Below, one piece after another: positions 59,819 through 64,000 of a stretch of DNA of 64,000 bases. Source of the DNA: Anaerolineaceae bacterium. Its GTDB lineage: Bacteria > Chloroflexota > Anaerolineae > Aggregatilineales > Phototrophicaceae. The notes under the pieces are model-generated. The model searched no databases and was not told the origin of the DNA. It saw only the letters and a list, made by a program, of their open reading frames with translations. Location: positions 2,170,001 to 2,234,000 of the forward strand of contig JACKCF010000001.1 of NCBI GenBank assembly GCA_020634165.1, in the 5' to 3' direction. How positions within the stretch are numbered: position 1 is the first letter of the stretch; every line of letters starts with the position of its first letter. Made by a program: the position numbers and the translations under genes.

Positions 59819-60555
59819 TGATGGGTTCATTGGCGCGGAACAGCCTCACAGCATTTGTCGCCATAACCATCCCCTTGCTGCTCATCGTAGGCAGCGCACG
59901 ATTGGCCATGATTCCGGCCTTTTTGCATTTCAATTACGCGCTCCCAGGTTTTGAAGAAGACTATTACGGCTTCACCATTGAAGATCGTTTGGCATATGGT
60001 TTTTATGCGCTGGACTATATGCTTAATGGCGAAGGCATCTCCTATCTGGCTGATTTAACGCTCCCTGGTGAGAAATGTTATCCATCACAGGCGTCCGGTG
60101 AATGCGCCATGTTCAACGAGCGCGAGCTAGAACACATGGTAGATGTCAAGCGTGTCGCGCAGGGTGTTTTCCTGGCCGCCTTATTTGTTTTGGTGATTGA
60201 TCTGATCGTCTTGTCATGGGGTATTCGTACACGGGAATCATGGTCTTTTGCAGGGCTGCGGCTGGCAGGGTTGATTACGATTGGTGCGATTGTGGGCATC
60301 GTCGTAGCGGCAATTTTTGCCTGGGATACCTTCTTCGCGCTGTTCCACAGCCTATTCTTCCAGGAAGGTAGCTGGCAGTTCTACTACTCTGATACGCTGA
60401 TCCGACTGTATCCTGAGCAATTCTGGTTGAATGCGGCGATTTTCATTGGAGGAATGTCATTGTTAGGAGCCGTCATTCTACTCTTTGTGGTGCGCAAAGG
60501 GGCTACGGTACATTTAGATCATCAGCAGGATTTGGTAGAATCAGATGCGTTGTGA
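59818..60555 (+). CDS. DUF1461/TIGR01906-type integral membrane protein
   Basis: A 245-residue membrane protein with four helices (about 12-32, 118-138, 150-172, 210-232). A long loop between the first two helices contains YYGFTIEDRLAYGFYALDYML and an Asn/Glu-rich stretch with a Cys pair (C82 and C89), and FERELEHMVDVKRV leads to the second helix. The block YPEQFWLNAAIFIGG near the end matches TIGR01906/DUF1461. Function is unknown. It overlaps the spermidine-synthase-like gene by one base and precedes yvcK by 9 bases. Confidence 0.82.
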   Translation: MMGSLARNSLTAFVAITIPLLLIVGSARLAMIPAFLHFNYALPGFEEDYYGFTIEDRLAYGFYALDYMLNGEGISYLADLTLPGEKCYPSQASGECAMFNERELEHMVDVKRVAQGVFLAALFVLVIDLIVLSWGIRTRESWSFAGLRLAGLITIGAIVGIVVAAIFAWDTFFALFHSLFFQEGSWQFYYSDTLIRLYPEQFWLNAAIFIGGMSLLGAVILLFVVRKGATVHLDHQQDLVESDAL

Positions 60556-60564
60556 TCGGCTAAG

Positions 60565-61854
60565 GTGGTTGCGGAAACGTTCCGACCTGTGATGAATCTG
60601 CGATTCAGCAATTGGATGACCCAAAAAGTGGATAGCCGAATCTGGCTTAGTACATTTTTTATATCAAGCGCCATTCTGGTTGTCACGCTGGTATTGCTCG
60701 CATACCCTGGTCGCTTTAATGATAATGCTCTCGTGTTGATCGTTGCCGTCGCTGCTGCCCTGGCGACGATTGCCTCAACCTATGCCCTGACTTCGGTATT
60801 CCGCGCAGATGCACCGAATCGCTCCGATTCAGCCGCCGATGCCCGCAATGATAAAGTTCGCGTTGGCAGAGGGATGAACGTGGTCGCTATTGGTGGTGGC
60901 ACTGGCCTGCCGGCGACCCTTCGTGGCCTGAAGGCCTATACAGACAATATCACAGCGATTGTTACCGTTGCAGACGATGGTGGCAGCAGTGGAAAACTTC
61001 GGCGCGACCTGGGCATTCTGCCGCCTGGTGATTTGCGCAATAACATCGCAGCGCTGGCGGATAACGAAAGCCTGATGACTAAGCTGTTCCAATATCGCTT
61101 TAGTACGGGTGATCTCGAAGGCCATTCATTTGGTAATCTCTTAATTGCGGCCCTGGCAGACATCGCAATGGATAATGCCGATCCTCAACAGAACAGCCTG
61201 ACTGTAGCGCTCGTGGAAACGCAGCGTATTTTGAACATCAAGGGGCGAGTGTTACCCTCTACCCTGGCAGATGTGGCGATTACAGCTCAGGTCAAGTTAG
61301 CCAATTCAGAGCGTGTGATTAAGGTTAAGGGCGAATCCAAGATTGAGGAAATCGAGGGACAAGTCAGCGCGATCACGCTGGAGCCGGAGCGTATTCCGGC
61401 GTACCCGCCGAGTGTGCAGGCTATCCTCGACGCTGACCTGATTGTGATCGGCCCAGGGAGCCTGTATACCAGCATTCTGCCAAACTTGTTGGTACCGGAG
61501 ATTGCGGCAGCGTTGCGAGCGACAGATGCCTACAAGATTTATGTGTGTAATGTGGCAACACAGCCCGTGGAAACATCTGGCTATGACGTCGCAGACCACG
61601 TGATGGCGATGGAACGGCATGTGGGACGTGGCACTTTCCATGCGGTGATCGCTAACAATGTTTATCCACGATTGAATGCGGGCATTACGCAGTATGTGTC
61701 GCTAGCACCCAAGCACAGCGAGATTTACCAGCGATATGAGGTTTACTATACTGATTTAACGGATGAGGAACGCCCCTGGCGGCATGATTCGACGAAGTTG
61801 GCACGAGCTATAACCGATTTGTTTAAGCCTCAACAAGCAATGGGTATAATGTAA
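60565..61854 (+). CDS. yvcK: YvcK/CofD-like gluconeogenesis factor with N-terminal TM segments
   Basis: YvcK-family proteins bind UDP-sugars and are needed for growth on gluconeogenic carbon sources and normal wall synthesis. The 429 residues start with two hydrophobic segments (about 28-48 and 53-75), which ordinary YvcK lacks, and then have the family core: MNVVAIGGGTGLPATLRGLK, VTVADDGGSSGKLRRDLGILPPGDLRNNIAALAD, FGNLLIAALADI and VIGPGSLYTSILPNLLVPEIAAAL. The start is GTG 60565 or ATG 60592. The gene lies 66 bases before gap, with a candidate promoter between them. Confidence 0.9.
   Translation: MVAETFRPVMNLRFSNWMTQKVDSRIWLSTFFISSAILVVTLVLLAYPGRFNDNALVLIVAVAAALATIASTYALTSVFRADAPNRSDSAADARNDKVRVGRGMNVVAIGGGTGLPATLRGLKAYTDNITAIVTVADDGGSSGKLRRDLGILPPGDLRNNIAALADNESLMTKLFQYRFSTGDLEGHSFGNLLIAALADIAMDNADPQQNSLTVALVETQRILNIKGRVLPSTLADVAITAQVKLANSERVIKVKGESKIEEIEGQVSAITLEPERIPAYPPSVQAILDADLIVIGPGSLYTSILPNLLVPEIAAALRATDAYKIYVCNVATQPVETSGYDVADHVMAMERHVGRGTFHAVIANNVYPRLNAGITQYVSLAPKHSEIYQRYEVYYTDLTDEERPWRHDSTKLARAITDLFKPQQAMGIM
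61822..61850 (+). promoter_or_regulatory. Candidate promoter of gap inside the yvcK 3' end
   Basis: TTTAAG at 61822-61827, 17 bases, and a perfect TATAAT at 61845-61850. It lies within the last codons of yvcK, 70 bases before the gap ATG. The weak -35 makes it a moderate candidate. Confidence 0.45.
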
Positions 61855-61920
61855 CAAGTAATGTTTTATTAAAAGGCGATTTTTCGCAATCAATACATCA
61901 AATTTAAGGAGAAGCTACAC

Positions 61921-62928
61921 ATGGCAATCAAAGTCGGCATTAACGGGTTTGGCCGCATCGGTCGGCAAGTCCTCAAGGTCATGCGGACTAAGTACAAGAA
62001 CGATATTGACGTGGTCGCCTTCAATGATCTGGGTGACCTGGAAACAATGGCTCATCTGTTTCGCCATGACTCCGTACACGGTGGCTATGAAGGTACCGTT
62101 GAAGTTAAAGACGGCAACCTCGTCGTAGATGGCGATGTCATCAAGGCCCTGTCTGAGCGTGACCCAGCCAAACTGCCCTGGGGCGAACTCGGTGTGGATA
62201 TCGTAATCGAGAGCACGGGCGTTTTCCGTGATCGCGCGGGCGCAGGCAAGCATCTGGAAGCGGGTGCAAAGAAAGTTATCATTTCCGCACCTGCCAAAGG
62301 CGAGGACCTGACCATTGTTCTTGGCGTGAACGAAGAAAAATACGATCCCGCTAATCACAACATTGTTTCCAATGCTTCCTGCACGACTAACTGTCTGGCT
62401 CCGGCGGCAAAGGTCGTCAACGATATGTACGGCATTGAAAAAGCCTACATGACGACGATCCACAGCTATACCAACGATCAGATGATCCTGGACCTGCCGC
62501 ACAAGGACCTGCGTCGTGCCCGTGCTGCTGCCGTCAATATTATTCCGACATCGACCGGCGCCGCGAAAGCCGTTTCGCTGGTGATCCCGGAACTTGAAGG
62601 CAAATTCGATGGTATGGCTGTTCGCGTACCGACCCCGACAGGTTCGCTGGTTGACTTCGTCGCTGTAGTCAGCAAGCCTGCTGACAAAGACGAACTGATC
62701 GCGGCCTTTGAAGAAGCTGCGGCTGGCCGCATGAAGGGCATTCTGGATGTGTCGCATGAACTGCTGGTATCCAGCGACTACATCGGTAACCCGTTCTCCA
62801 GCATCATTGATGTTGATGCATGCGCCGTCAGCGGCAACCTGGTGAAAGTAATCACCTGGTACGATAACGAGTGGGGTTACTCCACACGTACGGCCGATCT
62901 GGTCAAGTTTATGGGCGACAAGCTCTAA
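61921..62928 (+). CDS. gap: Glyceraldehyde-3-phosphate dehydrogenase
   Basis: The 335-residue enzyme oxidises glyceraldehyde 3-phosphate with NAD and phosphate. It has the N-terminal GINGFGRIGRQVLKVM Rossmann motif, the catalytic Cys in SNASCTTNCLAP, the TTIHSYTNDQ substrate loop, and HGFDG-like GKFDGMAVRVPTPTGS. NAD-specific use is suggested by the VAFNDLGD strand. AAGGAG stands 10 bases before the ATG. It is followed by pgk with a hairpin in between. Confidence 0.97.
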   Translation: MAIKVGINGFGRIGRQVLKVMRTKYKNDIDVVAFNDLGDLETMAHLFRHDSVHGGYEGTVEVKDGNLVVDGDVIKALSERDPAKLPWGELGVDIVIESTGVFRDRAGAGKHLEAGAKKVIISAPAKGEDLTIVLGVNEEKYDPANHNIVSNASCTTNCLAPAAKVVNDMYGIEKAYMTTIHSYTNDQMILDLPHKDLRRARAAAVNIIPTSTGAAKAVSLVIPELEGKFDGMAVRVPTPTGSLVDFVAVVSKPADKDELIAAFEEAAAGRMKGILDVSHELLVSSDYIGNPFSSIIDVDACAVSGNLVKVITWYDNEWGYSTRTADLVKFMGDKL

Positions 62929-62948
62929 AATAGCATCGTGACCCGGAC

Positions 62949-62977
62949 GAAGGCGAGCACAACAGTGACTCGCCTTC
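62949..62977 (+). terminator. Intercistronic hairpin between gap and pgk
   Basis: GAAGGCGAG pairs with CTCGCCTTC (9 bp, 11-base loop), followed by TTAAATT. The tail is poor in T, so it is more likely a weak terminator or mRNA stabiliser than a full stop. It may set the gap to pgk ratio. Confidence 0.5.
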
Positions 62978-63021
62978 TTAAATTGTATGACTTCAATCGA
63001 CATAACTTTATGGAGTCCAAG

Positions 63022-64000
63022 ATGGAAAAACTAACAGTCAGAGACGTTGATTTGACGGGCAAGCGCGTACTGATGCGCGTCGATTTCAACGTTCCCGTTG
63101 AAGATGGAACCATCACTGATGATACGCGCATTCGTGCAGCGGTCCCCACGATTCAGTATGTTCTGGAACAAAAGCCGCGCTCGATTATTCTGATGTCGCA
63201 CCTAGGGCGTCCGAAAGAAGGCCCGGAAGCGAAATACTCAATGGCACCGGTTGCCCCTGCCCTGGCCGCACTGCTGGGTAAGGATGTGGCTTTCGCAGAT
63301 GATTGCATTGGCGAATCCGTTCGGGAAGCGATTGATGCTCTGCCGGAAGGCGGCATTATCCTGCTGGAGAATACTCGCTTCTATAAAGGCGAGTCTAAGA
63401 ATGATCCCGAATTAGCAGCAGAGATGGCCAAAAATGGCGACATTTTCGTCAATGATGCCTTTGGTACGGCACATCGCGCACATTCTTCTAATGTGGGCGT
63501 TTCAGAAATACTCACGGCCGTTGCTGGCTTGCTGCTGGAAAAAGAAATCACCTATCTGTCGAATACGATTGAAAGCCCTGAGCGCCCATTTGTGGCTATT
63601 TTGGGTGGAGCCAAAGTCTCCGACAAGATTCAGGTAATCGAGGCGCTGCTGTCCAAGGTTGATAAGCTGGTTATCGGCGGTGGGATGGCGAATACCTTCC
63701 TGGCAGCTAAGGGCGTTGATATGGCGGCTTCGCTGGTGGAAGCTGATGCAGTTGATACCGCGAAAGCACTGCTGACAAAGGGCGGCGGCAAGCTGATTAT
63801 TCCGGTTGATGGCGTAGCGGCGGATTCTTTCGACAACAATGCTCAAACGCAAGTTTACTCGGTTGAGGATGGCGTTCCGGCAGGATGGCAGTCCCTGGAT
63901 ATTGGTCCGGCGACGATTGCCAAGTTCAAGGAAGAATTGGCGGATGCCAAGACCGTCGTCTGGAACGGGCCTATGGGCGTGTTTGAGATGTCAAACTTCG
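63022..64000 (+). CDS. pgk: Phosphoglycerate kinase, cut by the window end
   Basis: The frame is open to the last base, so the C-terminal end is missing; about 326 residues are visible. They match PGK: GKRVLMRVDFNVPVEDG, the SHLGRPKEG block, LENTRFYKGE, NDAFGTAHRAHSSNVG, FVAILGGAKVSDKI and VIGGGMANTFLAAKG, with VVWNGPMGVFE near the end. The start is ATG 63022, with GGAG six bases upstream; ATG 63010 lies before this SD. The enzyme makes ATP from 1,3-bisphosphoglycerate, the product of GAPDH upstream. Confidence 0.96.
   Translation, partial: MEKLTVRDVDLTGKRVLMRVDFNVPVEDGTITDDTRIRAAVPTIQYVLEQKPRSIILMSHLGRPKEGPEAKYSMAPVAPALAALLGKDVAFADDCIGESVREAIDALPEGGIILLENTRFYKGESKNDPELAAEMAKNGDIFVNDAFGTAHRAHSSNVGVSEILTAVAGLLLEKEITYLSNTIESPERPFVAILGGAKVSDKIQVIEALLSKVDKLVIGGGMANTFLAAKGVDMAASLVEADAVDTAKALLTKGGGKLIIPVDGVAADSFDNNAQTQVYSVEDGVPAGWQSLDIGPATIAKFKEELADAKTVVWNGPMGVFEMSNF

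Noticed and set aside
61915..63003. A 362-codon open frame on the minus strand across gap.
   Set aside because: It lies fully antisense to an unmistakable GAPDH gene and its product has no family pattern. The codon bias of gap leaves the opposite frame free of stops.

Overview
The window reads as a chromosomal segment of a heterotrophic bacterium, most probably a member of the Chloroflexota (Anaerolineae-like). The reasons are the mix of genes: type 2 isopentenyl-diphosphate isomerase, polyphosphate glucokinase, large PKD/TolB-type lipoproteins, a G5-domain lipoprotein, a class III aminotransferase beside an M24 peptidase, and MoxR/VWA modules. This placement rests on gene content only and no marker gene was compared. 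I see no insertion sequence, prophage, CRISPR array or rRNA. There is one tRNA, tRNA-Leu(GAG).

Layout. 1-5.9 kb: a partial TPR gene and tRNA-Leu on the minus strand, then plsX, a TPR protein, trmFO, hflX and a small membrane protein. 5.9-9.9 kb (minus): a secreted propeller protein and a histidine kinase/response regulator pair. 10-14.8 kb: a giant lipoprotein with 13 PKD repeats and a TolB-like propeller. 14.8-27.7 kb: one long run of closely spaced plus-strand genes: THUMP methyltransferase, G5 lipoprotein, glycosidase-like/O-antigen-ligase fusion, degenerate macro domain, UDP-glucuronate decarboxylase, second O-antigen ligase, GtrA, glycosyltransferase, thioesterase, ChlI-type ATPase, membrane protein. 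Its middle part looks like an exopolysaccharide or cell-surface glycan locus. 27.8-31.5 kb: acyl carrier protein, type 2 IDI, prenyl synthase and HemW.

31.6-37.7 kb: a compact signalling island of Ser/Thr kinase with PQQ propeller, PP2C phosphatase, J-domain/VWA fusion, zinc-ribbon/FHA protein, a small unknown protein and an OmpR-type regulator. It resembles published kinase-phosphatase-VWA (TerY-P type) triads but has added parts. 39.8-44.9 kb: a MoxR-like AAA ATPase, an unrecognised protein and a VWA/metallopeptidase-like protein, expressed from a promoter covered by GATAGT/ACTATC dyads, with a divergent XRE regulator followed by a DUF4231 (SLATT-like) two-TM protein. These two clusters are the best candidates for a little-described system.

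45-53 kb: aminotransferase, M24 protein, beta-hydroxyacid dehydrogenase, flavin reductase, polyphosphate glucokinase, KptA, DnaK and Hsp20. 53-64 kb: CTP synthase and a roadblock protein on the minus strand, then MoxR, DUF58, spermidine-synthase-like and DUF1461 membrane proteins, and finally a membrane-anchored YvcK followed by gap and pgk (cut by the window end). PpgK, YvcK, GAPDH and PGK together point to a glycolysis/gluconeogenesis emphasis. Many minus-strand ORFs inside the plus-strand genes are frame shadows and were left out.
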